The notes under the pieces were generated by a model. The model made no database searches. It was not told the origin of the DNA and saw nothing but the letters and a program-made list of their open reading frames with translations. Positions 22,941 to 33,972 of a stretch of DNA of 64,000 nt are shown piece after piece. The first letter of the stretch is position 1. Every line of letters starts with the position of its first letter. Location: the NCBI GenBank assembly GCA_022266195.1, contig WHVY01000003.1, positions 2,542,001 through 2,606,000 on the forward strand, given 5' to 3'. The stretch is from Tetranychus cinnabarinus (taxonomy: Eukaryota; Arthropoda; Arachnida; Trombidiformes; Tetranychidae). The position numbers and the translations under genes were made by a program.

Positions 22941-24152
22941 TTACTCTTTCGACTCTTCCTTTGCTGCTAAATCTAGAGTTTTTACTGCCATTGCAACACA
23001 AGCTTCTCTAGTTCGAGCTCCACCAATGAAACCTGTAGCATGGACAAATATGCAATCAGGAATATCGCTAACTTGGGACAACTTATCATCCCTTAAACCT
23101 CGCCATTCAATATGAAGAGGTGTTCTCAGAGTAAATGATTTGGCGAATATAGGAACACAGCACACTCTCCAATCTTTGCTGAGATCTTGGAATATGGCGA
23201 ATTTTATCTCTCCGACAATGTCCATTTCTTTCTCAACGGCGAATAAATGCTCTTTCCATGGTAAACCTCCATTGAGACTTAAATCAATTATTGTTCCAGA
23301 GGGATGCACAGTTTTACGATCCCTCACAGCTTGTTTTACATATTTTTTAGCAGGATACCAAACTTTACTATAATAACTGACCCTTTCATGAAATTCCTGA
23401 CCAACCAAGTCCATAGCTTTCTGGAATCTAGAAAATTTTAGGAAATGAAGTTCTTTAGATTCATCACTAAATTCAATTACTTTTACAAAGAGTTAAGAGA
23501 CTAAGAGAAATTTTAATAGAGTATATGTTGCTCTCATTAGTAGTTACCTTTCATATAAAACTTCATTCGTTGATTCTTCATTCCAATGGGGTCTTAAATG
23601 ACCAACACGTGTGCTTAGATCAGAGTTTATGGTATATCTTGGTTTACCTTCACATATACTAACTCCATTATCAATGGCGTCAATTTCTTGAATAAATGAT
23701 TCATAAATAGTATCAAAAAGTATATCAGTTTGATATTTATCTTCAGAATCGAATAGACCTTGTTGTTCTAATATGTTATTAATAATTGTACGTCCATAAT
23801 GATAATATACTAAACCAGCTGAACTTAGTTTTATATCAAATGGCTTTTGAGGATCCAATTTGTTCAAAGTAAAGTTGAAATCACGTTGATGATGATCATA
23901 TCGACATTTACTGTGATCATATACACCACCAACATCCACTACAATATCACATTCTTCGATCACTTTTGGATCACGGGTTCTAATAATAGGCGAATCTTTA
24001 TATTCCGGCAATTGTTTCAACAAGAAACAAGCTAAAACATCGTCGCAATGAAATACGCCATTATGAGTACAGATTTTCTTTACTAAAGTTGATTGTTGCA
24101 TTTTGCTTAGCAGATGAAAGTTGACTGATTTGACAAATTTACCAAAAAACAT
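22941..24152 (-). CDS. MYG1: MYG1 exonuclease (DHH-like, mitochondrial/nuclear)
   Basis: The two coding exons are 24152-23548 and 23427-22941, a product of 363 residues (human 376). MYG1 is a 3'-5' RNA exonuclease acting in mitochondria and nucleolus. N-terminal THNGVFHCDD and VVDVGGVYD, with RYDHHQRDF around residues 85-92, supply the metal-binding Asp/His set of the DHH-like fold. GGARTREAC near the end is the conserved glycine-rich motif. The frame is open upstream to 24248, but the first codon there is GTG. The first ATG is at 24152 and gives MFFGKFVKSVNFHLL, a basic amphipathic leader suitable for mitochondrial import; Met18 is an alternative. It is the only intact MYG1 of three copies here. 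Confidence 0.92.
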
Positions 24153-25434
24153 CGAATACAAGGAACTTCTACTATTAAACTTTGTCAAGAGCTGATAATG
24201 TTTACAAAAACCCGTTCGCTCACTCTTCTCTCTCCCAGCTGTTCTCACTGGCTAAGCCGAAACAAATGTCCAATTGAATTAACTGGCGGTATTTTGAACT
24301 TGAAAAATTAAAGATTGTATTGTAAAACTTTTGTATTGTTAAATAATTCTCTATGTGTTTCAACTTTTAGCTGTATCAAATTAAGATAATTTTATAATTA
24401 AATTTTAAATAAATTTTGATGTAATCAGTATCAGAAATGCATTCCAGCCATTATTTACAAAATTCAGTGATAAGTGGAGTTGAGTCGATAAGTTTCGATT
24501 AACTCTCTACACTTTTTTCAGACGATTATAAAAGTTCAGGAAACCAGGATCAATTTTCAGAGCTTATTCTTGTGTTTCAATATATCGAAAATTAATTCAA
24601 AAATAATCAAAACCTTTATCCAGTTTTATTAAAAGTATACAAGATATTATTGTATTTTTTACCAAAAAAACTCGTAACTGACTCAGATTTTTAAGCAAGT
24701 GTCTCAAAATTAATTTTTAATAATCTCAAAACGAAATTAGAAATAATTAGAAAGTTAAAATCCTCGAATAAAACGAATAGATTCGAATGGTAGCACATAC
24801 ACTCATCATTCTTCGAATGCACATTCGGTTTCATTATAAATTAGGATACTTTAAATCTGTGCATTTGCAATTTTCGACCACTAAAGTTACTACAAAGTTA
24901 TAGCATTTTATTACTTATGCTGTTAGATCTGATTCTTGCTTATAAAGGTAAATGGTTATTGAAACACAAATCTTATGTGTTAATATTAGAATGCATGATA
25001 TATGTTATTAAATGAATAAGCTCAGATTTTCTTTGGTACTCACTTATCTAATGTTATAGCCCACAATGAAAACTAATGTTTGATCAAAGAATGATGATTC
25101 TAGGGGCTATCATTCTAGAAATATTGACCCTCAAATTTTTTAGTGAAATGTCCAAAATAAAGAGAACTGTCAGTGAATTAATGAAAACATTCGGTCCTCA
25201 ATGTGTATCATCAATTATCGTAGGCAAATAATAAGTTTGAGCTCTCTAAATCTTACGGTAATTGAAAGTGCTCGGTTTGATTGAAAATCGAGCTCATCGG
25301 TTTTACTTGAAACAGGGAACTTTATTTTTCAACATGATTACATTTTCTGGTTGTTCAAATAAAGTTACTTCAGTTAAAAGCGTTTCATGCAAAAAACTAC
25401 TTCCACTATGGAGCAAAACGCGCAATCTAAGTTT

Positions 25435-26530
25435 CACATATTACCTCGTTTTTCTCGAAAACTGTAGACTCGCGAAACTTTTTAATAACACTATTGAACA
25501 CAGTTTTTATGTCCCTTAAACTCCACAAAGTTTTAAATTCGTGAAAAAGTATCAGCTCTAATTATCGCAGTAATGAGTCTATTAAAGGTTGTAACATTTG
25601 CAAATGCAAGCAATAAGATTTGTTTTACATCCAAAGCGATTTAAATACTTTGGCTTTAATTTAAAGTCTCTACTTTCGAGTCAAGAGTTGCAAACTTTGT
25701 GGGTCTTTAAAGCCATAAAAACTAAATCTATAAATCCAATCAAAAAGTTTCTCAGATCGATAGTTTACGAAAAAATCGAGATCAGATTTGAAACTTCGAT
25801 CGCGTTTTGCTCCATTATAGAAGAAGACTTTTTCATCAAACGCATATGCACGATGTAACTTTGCTTAAATAACCAGAAAATGAAATTCTTTGTAAAAATA
25901 AAGTTCCCTGTTTTATATAAAATCGATAAGTTCGATTTTTAGACAAACTGAGCTATTTCAATGGCCGTAATACTTAGAGAGCTCAAACTTATTATTCACT
26001 TGCGAAAATTGATTATGCACATTATGGATAAAATGTTTTTTAAAATCCGTCGGTATTTCTTCTGATTTTGGCCATTAGCTTTAAAACTTTAGACCTCATT
26101 ACTTCGAGAATGGTAGCATCTACAAACAGCATTCTTCGACTTAATATTAGGTATCGTTTTCGGCTAGGAGACCTCGAAATCTTTGACCATTAAAGATCCT
26201 CCAAAAAGAGTTATAGCATTATATTACTTATGATGTTAGATCTTATTCTTAACTTGTAAAGCTAAATGGTTTTTTAAACACAAATCTTATGATGTGTTAA
26301 AACAATTTCATTATTAACATGTTAAATGAATGAGCTCAGATTTTCTTTACCATTCACTCATATAATAATATAGCCCATAATGAAACCTAATGTTTGGTCA
26401 AAGAATGATCATTCTAGGGGCTACCATTCTCGAAATATTGACCATTAAATTTTTTAGATAAATGTCCAAAATAAAGAGAACTGTCAATGAATCGAAGAAA
26501 ACACTTTATCCATGATATGTGCCATAGATT
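25435..26530. repeat. left arm of 1.1-kb near-perfect palindrome
   Basis: Reverse complement of 27502-28597. Paired positions add to 54032 at every point checked (25598/28434, 25858/28174, 26113/27919). The 86-residue translations across the arms are the same. The intervening loop is about 970 bp. Confidence 0.9.
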
Positions 26531-27501
26531 TTCATCAGGGAATTATAAGTTTGAGCACTCTAAATATAACGGTCATTGAAAGCGCTCAGTTTTTCTAAAA
26601 ATCGAACTTATCGATTTTACATAAAACAGCGAACTTTATTTTTCAGAATAATTGCATTTTCTGGTTGATCATAAAAAGGGAAACTAGATAAATGCTTCTC
26701 ATTAAAAAATCTACTTTGATGATTGAATAAACCACGATCGAAGTTTCAAATTTGATCTCGATTTTCTCGGAAACTATCGATCTGGAGAAGTTTTTATTGA
26801 CACTTATGGACTCGATTCGCATGTCACTAAAAACCCACAAAGGTTTAAAATAAGTACTAACTCATATTAGCAGTAAATTAGTCTTTTGCGTGTTTTGACA
26901 CTTGCAAATGCAAGTTCTATATTTTTATGCTGGATGCTATTAATAAATAGTAAATTGGTTAACTAAAATTGCAATTAATGTATTGTTTGATAGTTAAGAC
27001 CAGTATTCTATAAAATTGCCACAATTAATACCAGTTAATTAAATATTTAAGTCAATGCAAACCTTTGAAATCTTGCCTTCTATGTTTCAATACTTCCTTG
27101 ATACAAATTGAAACAAATTCATCCAGAGCCAATTTTAGTATTTTGTCTTTGACTTTAAAGCTTTTGCATTCGACCCAAGAGTTGAGAGCTTTGTGGGTAT
27201 TTAGAGGCATAAAAACTACGTACATAGGCGCTATTGAAAAGTTTCTCAGATCGATGGTTTACGAGAAAATCGAGGTTAAATTGAAAACTTCGAGCGCCTT
27301 TTGCTCCATTATGGAAGCAGATTTTTTCATGAAACTTGTTTAACTTTGTGTAAATTGCGATTATCAACCAGAAAATGTGATTATTTCAAGAAATAAAATT
27401 CCAGGTTCTCTGGAAAACCGACAATTTCGATTTTCAGTTAAACCGAACGCATTGTTTGACCATGAGATTTAGAGAGCTGAAACTTGTTATTCGCCGATGA
27501 A

Positions 27502-28597
27502 AAAGGATGCTACATATCATGGATAAAGTGTTTTCTTCGATTCATTGACAGTTCTCTTTATTTTGGACATTTATCTAAAAAATTTAATGGTCAATATTTC
27601 GAGAATGGTAGCCCCTAGAATGATCATTCTTTGACCAAACATTAGGTTTCATTATGGGCTATATTATTATATGAGTGAATGGTAAAGAAAATCTGAGCTC
27701 ATTCATTTAACATGTTAATAATGAAATTGTTTTAACACATCATAAGATTTGTGTTTAAAAAACCATTTAGCTTTACAAGTTAAGAATAAGATCTAACATC
27801 ATAAGTAATATAATGCTATAACTCTTTTTGGAGGATCTTTAATGGTCAAAGATTTCGAGGTCTCCTAGCCGAAAACGATACCTAATATTAAGTCGAAGAA
27901 TGCTGTTTGTAGATGCTACCATTCTCGAAGTAATGAGGTCTAAAGTTTTAAAGCTAATGGCCAAAATCAGAAGAAATACCGACGGATTTTAAAAAACATT
28001 TTATCCATAATGTGCATAATCAATTTTCGCAAGTGAATAATAAGTTTGAGCTCTCTAAGTATTACGGCCATTGAAATAGCTCAGTTTGTCTAAAAATCGA
28101 ACTTATCGATTTTATATAAAACAGGGAACTTTATTTTTACAAAGAATTTCATTTTCTGGTTATTTAAGCAAAGTTACATCGTGCATATGCGTTTGATGAA
28201 AAAGTCTTCTTCTATAATGGAGCAAAACGCGATCGAAGTTTCAAATCTGATCTCGATTTTTTCGTAAACTATCGATCTGAGAAACTTTTTGATTGGATTT
28301 ATAGATTTAGTTTTTATGGCTTTAAAGACCCACAAAGTTTGCAACTCTTGACTCGAAAGTAGAGACTTTAAATTAAAGCCAAAGTATTTAAATCGCTTTG
28401 GATGTAAAACAAATCTTATTGCTTGCATTTGCAAATGTTACAACCTTTAATAGACTCATTACTGCGATAATTAGAGCTGATACTTTTTCACGAATTTAAA
28501 ACTTTGTGGAGTTTAAGGGACATAAAAACTGTGTTCAATAGTGTTATTAAAAAGTTTCGCGAGTCTACAGTTTTCGAGAAAAACGAGGTAATATTTG
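27502..28597. repeat. right arm of 1.1-kb near-perfect palindrome
   Basis: Mirror partner of 25435-26530. Outside the arms, similarity continues but drops sharply, as it does between other members of the local repeat family. Confidence 0.9.
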
Positions 28598-30029
28598 AAA
28601 CTTAGATCGCGTTTTGTGCAAGCATTGTAAAAGACATTTCAATGAAACGCATCTTCCTGATGTAAATTATCATGATCAACCAGAAAATGTGATGCTTATA
28701 AAACAAAATGTTCTCCATTTTATGCAAAACAGATAAGTACGATTTTGAGTTGAACTGAACGCATTGCTTGACCGTAAGATTTAAAGACTCTAAACTTATT
28801 ATTTGCCGAGGAAAATCGATGGTACATATCGAGGATCGAACTATTACCTCAATTGATCTAAAGTTCTCTTGATTTTGGCCATTGGCCTCAAAACTTTGAA
28901 CCTTATTGCCTCGAGAATGTTAACACTTACAAACACCATTCTTTGGCTAAACATTAGGTTCCATTATGGACTTTAACATAAGTAAAGTGAGTACCAAAGA
29001 AAATCAGAGCTCATTATTTAATAACGAAAATCATGCAATCTAATATTAACACATTAGATTTGTGTTTGAATAAACATTTAGCTTTATAACAAGAATCAGA
29101 TCTAACAGCATAAGTAATGAAATGCTATAACTCTGTTTGTATTATCATATAATAGATTTATAATATTGAATCATTTAATGTTATAATCAATAATAGTGAC
29201 ACCTAATTTTTGGTAAAGAATGATGATTGTAGATGCTACCATACACGAAGTAATGAGATTCAAAGTTTTATGGGCAATGGCCACAATCAAGAGAACTGTC
29301 GACAAATTGATCAAAGCGTTTGATCTATGATGTGTATTATCAATTTTCACAAGTGAATAATAAGTTTGAGCTCTCTAAATCTTACGATAATTGAAAGCGT
29401 TCGGCTTAACTGAAAATCGAAGTTAGCGGTTTTACATAAAACAGAGAACTTTATTTTTGGTTATACAAGCAAATTTAAATCTGATAAATGTGTTTCATGG
29501 AAAAATCTGCTTCCATAATGGAGTAAAACGTGACCGAAGTTTCAAATCTGATCTCGATTTTCTCGTAAACTATCGATCTAAGAAACTTTTTGATAGGATT
29601 TATGTACGTAGTTTTTAAGCTTCTAAAAACCTACAAAGCTCTCAACTCTTCTTCCTCAACATCGTAACTTTAAAGTCAAACTCAAATCGGTCTGGAGGTG
29701 AAACAAATCTTTTTGCTTGCATTTGCAAATGTCAAAACTTTTAATAGTTAGAGTTAGTGCTTTTTCTTCGACTTTGAAACTTTCTGGATTCTCAGCGACA
29801 TCTAAACGATCCGAGCAACTTTTTAATAGCACTTGACGAAGTTTTTATGCTCCTACAAACCCTTAGGGTCAAAATTTGAAAGAAGTGATTTTTCACTCGC
29901 TTTTGCCAATTTTTTAGCCTTGTCTAATTTTGTCAATTTGTGCAATTGTCTCATGTTGGATCTTATCGAAAAAAAACACCGAATCGCTACATTTTACAAT
30001 ACCAGCGTTGGAAAGAATAAAAAAGATCT

Positions 30030-30445
30030 TACAAGGAAAGTGCCTTTGCTGGTACGATCTTTTTCAATTTTTTTCGGGCTTATATTGTAGAGGGCAAAAA
30101 ATAATTAGACACGTATTTTTGCTTTGTTTCGCTAGTGCGCGGTTATTGATATTTAAGCACTTTTAAGCGAGGATATTGCATTGTAATCTATTGGAGTTAC
30201 TGAAAAATGATTTACAATTTTCATTATGAGATTTTCATTTTCTGCTTTTCATCTGTTTTATGTACTTTTCAGTGGCTGCAGTGCATTACTAAATGCTTTA
30301 TCTTTAATAAAAAGTGCTTAAATATCAATAACCGCGCACTAGCGAAACAAAAGCAAAAATACGTGTCTAATTATTTTTTGCCCTCTACAATATAAGCCCG
30401 AAAAAAATTGAAAAAGATCGTACCAGCAAAGGCACTTTCCTTGTT
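30030..30445. mobile_element. foldback element with about 135-bp terminal inverted repeats
   Basis: The left arm, about 30030-30163, begins ACAAGGAAAGTGCCTTTGCT. The right arm, about 30309-30445, is its reverse complement (AGCAAAGGCACTTTCCTTGT) with a one-base indel. The spacer is about 145 bp and non-coding. There is no transposase. The layout fits a non-autonomous foldback/MITE-like DNA element. I could not define a target-site duplication. Confidence 0.75.
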
Positions 30446-30855
30446 AGTTTTGTAAAGCAATGTAAAGAGACTAGAAACTTTATTAAGGAAAATGCATTTT
30501 TTCAAGAAAATCATGACTGAGATATCTTGAAGCGATGAAGAGGTCATGGTACACTTATCAAGGAAGGAACTTTGTATAGCTCAAAAGTATTTCTAACAGT
30601 TAGTTTGACTACAAAATTAAGAATTGTTAGATCTTATTGAAATATACTGAATTATTCAATTTAGTCAATTACGAATAATGGCAGTGGTGAGAAGAGACCA
30701 TAATAAGATATTCATGCTTATTATGCTCACTGTAAAAATATGATTCTTATTGCTAAAATTGTCATTTCTATATCACCTCGTTTTCAAAAATGCAAGTGAA
30801 TTGAAATTACAATTTACTGAAAACTGACACGTCTAGTATCAAAACTAATATTTAA
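30446..30855. other. intergenic, 3' flank of TMEM161
   Basis: AT-rich; nothing recognisable beyond the probable TMEM161 3'UTR near 30750-30855. Confidence 0.5.
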
Positions 30856-32812
30856 CTAATTCTTTTGAGAGCCTTCATTTTCTCTACTGAAGTAAGAATG
30901 GTAAATAAAACCAATGACACTTGTAGTAAACCAAACAACTGACAGCCACCAGCTCATGTAACCAAGGACTCCTCTGAAAAATACTGGATTAAAAACTGCT
31001 CTTAATTCTTTCAGACTGAACTGTTCAGATGATCCAAAAATGTATGCCTCGGACACTCCAGTCGATTGGCCAGTAAACAAGCTTAACCATTGATAGTCGC
31101 CCAAATTTTTCATCAAAATACACGTGAAAAGGATCAACAGAAGAGGACAAACGTACTGGAGACACACGACACAGAGGTAATAAAATACTCCTGAAACCTG
31201 TAGAAAAGTAAATAAAGATTGTAATACTCATCATTGAATTTAAATTTGAATTACTAACCGTCCTTTGAATCACTTCAGTTTTAACTTTACCAGATTCACG
31301 CGTTAATTTACTTAATTTACGAGGAGCTAAGTTAAGATATGCTTGCAGATATTTTGGCATTAAAATAATTCGAAATATCATAATAGCTAAAATTATAACG
31401 ATTCGAAGCGTATCAAACGAGACTGGAGCCATTCTGTAAAACAAAAGAAAGCATTTGAGTTAGAGAATTTCATCAACCCAAAAGAGAGTTAAACTCCAAA
31501 TCTTACAGAACTCCTCTGTTAGGCCAAACTTTTTCAGAAAAATAGACACGACCGATTGGTTTGATCCATGAAAGGATAATTAATAAAGGTGATATAAAAG
31601 CCGTATGAAATAAAAATCTGATAAAGAGAAGAAAATGATGTTAGCAATCATAATTAAGAACGAAGAAAAGGTTCAACTGAAAAGCTTACTGTTGAAACGG
31701 TTTTCCTGCAGCGTAATCTAAAGAGTCTTTGTGCATTTGTGCAAACCGTATACCAGGGAAGATAAATAGAGCACCGATTAATCCACTCCACACGGCGAGC
31801 CAAAATTTGAATAACAATTTAGATGTGACTCCCTTAGTGCTCTCATGTAGCCCATGAGCTTCAAAAAACTGAATAGCATTTGAATTGAATGTAGAATAGG
31901 CTGGATTCAATCCAAATTCCAGAAAATTTTCATCAGCAATGAGAACAATCATAGAAAAGAGAAAGAAAAGGCCTCCAGATACCAGACACATTGATCTTTC
32001 CCCAATTGCATCATCATTCCCTCTGAAGTAGATTCCGGTGATAGTTAACAACAATTTTCTAGAAGAAAATATGAAAATAAATATTATTTAACATTGAAAT
32101 ATTACTGAACATTATAAAAAATATTGAAGTAGAGACTTACGTGGTGAAACCAATAACGAGTATACACCAGATTAAACTGAGATTCATTTCTTTGCTTTCA
32201 GGAATTAAATAGAACTGAATTTCAGAAATGATATACACAATAGTTGCATATAAGGCAAAATCTATGAGCCAGTGATATTCCTTATAAAAATTTAGTTGAA
32301 TCAAATCTATGGAATGCACTCTTTCGGCTTCCAAAGTTAATGCCAACTTTTTAGGAACCAGATTTTCATCAGCTTTGTTTTTATCAGATCTGCCTCTTTT
32401 TCCTCGAAAAGATGATTGTTTATTAGACTTTGATTTGGATTGTTTAACATTTTTATCGTCTTGATGGGCTTTTCTTTCATTTGCGAGAGCAGCAACACCA
32501 CGCTTAATCTGCTGTTCGGTTGGTTGAAGATACCTGATCAACCTAATTATTTTAAAAGATGGGGTATTAATTTATGAATAAGGAATGGAATTGTAGCGAC
32601 TATAAAACAAGGCCAACTAGATAATAATACCGACCTGTGAGCAAGTAACCATCGAGCAAAAGAGTAATGAATGGCAAACTTATGCAAGATACTTAACATC
32701 ACCATTGTCACAACCAATTGTATTCCAAGAATAGCCTAGATACAAAATTTGTTGTAAGTTAATACATTTTCACATGTTTTAATTAGTAGAAAGGATATAG
32801 AAGACTTACCAT
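30856..32812 (-). CDS. TMEM161: TMEM161 family multi-pass membrane protein
   Basis: The seven coding exons are 32812-32810 (start codon only), 32735-32635, 32542-32141, 32058-31690, 31617-31507, 31433-31259 and 31197-30856. They total 1503 nt and code for 500 residues (vertebrate TMEM161A/B about 480-490). The N-terminus MAILGIQLVVTMVML with YSFARWLL matches the vertebrate GVIGIQLVVTMVM and SLARWLL. DENFLEFGL, FPGIRFAQMH, ATFDTLR-like SFDTLRIV and LQAYLNLA are also family signatures. A basic insertion (KQSKSKSNKQ..RGKRGR) lies between the first two membrane segments. About eight membrane helices are expected. TMEM161B modulates ion currents and cardiac and brain development in vertebrates; the arthropod role is unknown to me. 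The one-codon first exon is supported by ATG|GTAAGT and the exact frame match. Confidence 0.92.
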
Positions 32813-33399
32813 TTTAATTAAGTTATAATATTAATGTATTGGTCGGCAATTAAAATATTTTGACAATCAGTTAAAAGTGAAGAAAGTATAGCAAACCAAA
32901 TCACCTAGATTACAGTTGCAAAGATTAGGACTTGGTAATGCTATCCAGTTAAACAAACAGTCAAACTACTCTTTGAAGATGAACAATCAACCCATGACGA
33001 TGATTAATGTGAATGAAATATAACTGTTTCAAGTAAAAATGGAAACTAATTGACTTAAAACCAACCAAAACACAATAAGACAAAAATACAGCACGATGAG
33101 TTTGTTGTTATTGGTAACCAAGCGACAAGAACTCAAGTTACTTTATTCAATTTCAATGTGATTTAAATGAAACTCAATTTTCACCTCTTAAAACTCAAAT
33201 ACTCAATACGATTTAATTCTAAATTGATAAAGTTTGCCTACTCTATTTTGGCAAATTATTCTTAGGCAAACATAAAAAGTTAAATTTATATGGGCTTTAA
33301 AGAAATAGATGACACGAGTATAGTTTTAATTTGAAATTAATTTTATTAGCTGGTGCAATTCAAACAAAAATCAAAGGAAAGGGTAACTCTTTGCTTCTT
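32813..33399. other. intergenic: TMEM161 5' side and RPL9 3' side
   Basis: Holds the TMEM161 5'UTR/promoter and the RPL9 3'UTR. No further gene is seen. Confidence 0.5.
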
Positions 33400-33972
33400 C
33401 TAAGATGCAGGAGTTTCAATAGTGGTCTTTTCGCTAACATATACACCGTCTAAGAATTTTCTGATATCCTTGTCCTTAACCGTGGTGGATTGTTGGATTC
33501 TAGCAGCTGACTTGCTCACCAATTCGATATCATTTCCTTCGAGGATAATTTCATCTTTTTGGGCAGTAGACATGTAACATGTCACTCCAGGCTGCATGTC
33601 AACGCTTCTCAAGAATTTCTCTCCTAAAAAGTTTCTGATCTCCACCAATTTACCTCCATTCTGGATGGCTATGTTGATGGGGAAATGACGGTAAACGCTT
33701 CTCATCTTGTATCTGAAACCAAGGGTCACTCCTTTGATCATATTTTGGACGTGACTGCATACGGTACGGACCAAGGCCAGTTGTTTTTTGTTTCCGAACC
33801 ATTTTTGGACAAGCAATCTCTTATTACCGATCATACTGATTTGGAGATGTCCATGACCAAAGTTACGTTTAAGGGTTCCTCTTGGACCGGTGATCTTAAC
33901 TACTCCATTATTTACTGAGGCCGTCACTTTAGGAGGAATAACAACTTCTTGTTGAGCGTGAATTGTTTTCAT
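33400..33972 (-). CDS. RpL9: 60S ribosomal protein L9 (uL6)
   Basis: A single-exon ORF of 190 residues, the standard length for eukaryotic RPL9. It starts at ATG (33972). MKTIHAQQEVVIPP and VKITGPRGTLKRNFGH are the first uL6 domain. CSHVQNMIKGVTLGFRYKMRSVYRHFPIN and IRNFLGEKFLRSVDMQPGV are the highly conserved second domain. Many charged residues fit rRNA binding near the GTPase centre of the large subunit. Codon use is strong and there are no breaks. Most animal RPL9 genes are split; here the coding part has no intron, though a 5'UTR intron could exist. Confidence 0.97.
   Translation of the reverse strand: MKTIHAQQEVVIPPKVTASVNNGVVKITGPRGTLKRNFGHGHLQISMIGNKRLLVQKWFGNKKQLALVRTVCSHVQNMIKGVTLGFRYKMRSVYRHFPINIAIQNGGKLVEIRNFLGEKFLRSVDMQPGVTCYMSTAQKDEIILEGNDIELVSKSAARIQQSTTVKDKDIRKFLDGVYVSEKTTIETPAS

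Larger units (their letters stand above)
24249..30029. repeat. gene-free array of related repeats in both orientations
   Basis: No supported gene. A family of segments recurs. One word around CTCGATTTTCTCG..AAACTATCGATCT..GAAACTTTTT is seen at about 25436, 26754, 28250 and 29550 (+). It is seen reversed at about 25745, 27236 and 28555. Other shared pieces are GAGCTCTCTAAATCTTACGG, ACATAAAACAGGGAACTTT and CATTTTCTGGTT. A long block with CTCAGATTTTCTTTG..ACTCA is at 24900-25130 and 26200-26470, with reverse copies at 27590-27830 and 29000-29150. Short ORFs here, such as the same 86-codon frame at 25598-25858 (+) and 28434-28174 (-), only reflect the mirror symmetry. No transposase or reverse transcriptase signature is seen. 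Confidence 0.75.

Noticed and set aside
24153..24248. Extending MYG1 upstream to 24248
   Set aside because: The first codon there is GTG, not ATG; the first ATG at 24152 gives a plausible targeting leader and a family-sized protein.
25598..28434. The same 86-codon ORF appears on both strands (25598-25858 + and 28434-28174 -)
   Set aside because: It is mirrored by the palindrome; related repeat copies have shifted or broken frames and no protein family is recognisable, so it is chance coding in repeat DNA.
24249..30029. CRISPR-like or prokaryotic repeat array
   Set aside because: The host is clearly eukaryotic, the repeats are long, inverted and of uneven spacing, with no repeat-spacer rhythm.
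29833..30395. Short frames at 29833-30090, 29930-30166 and 30207-30395
   Set aside because: They fall in or across the foldback element and repeat edge, overlap one another and show no family similarity.
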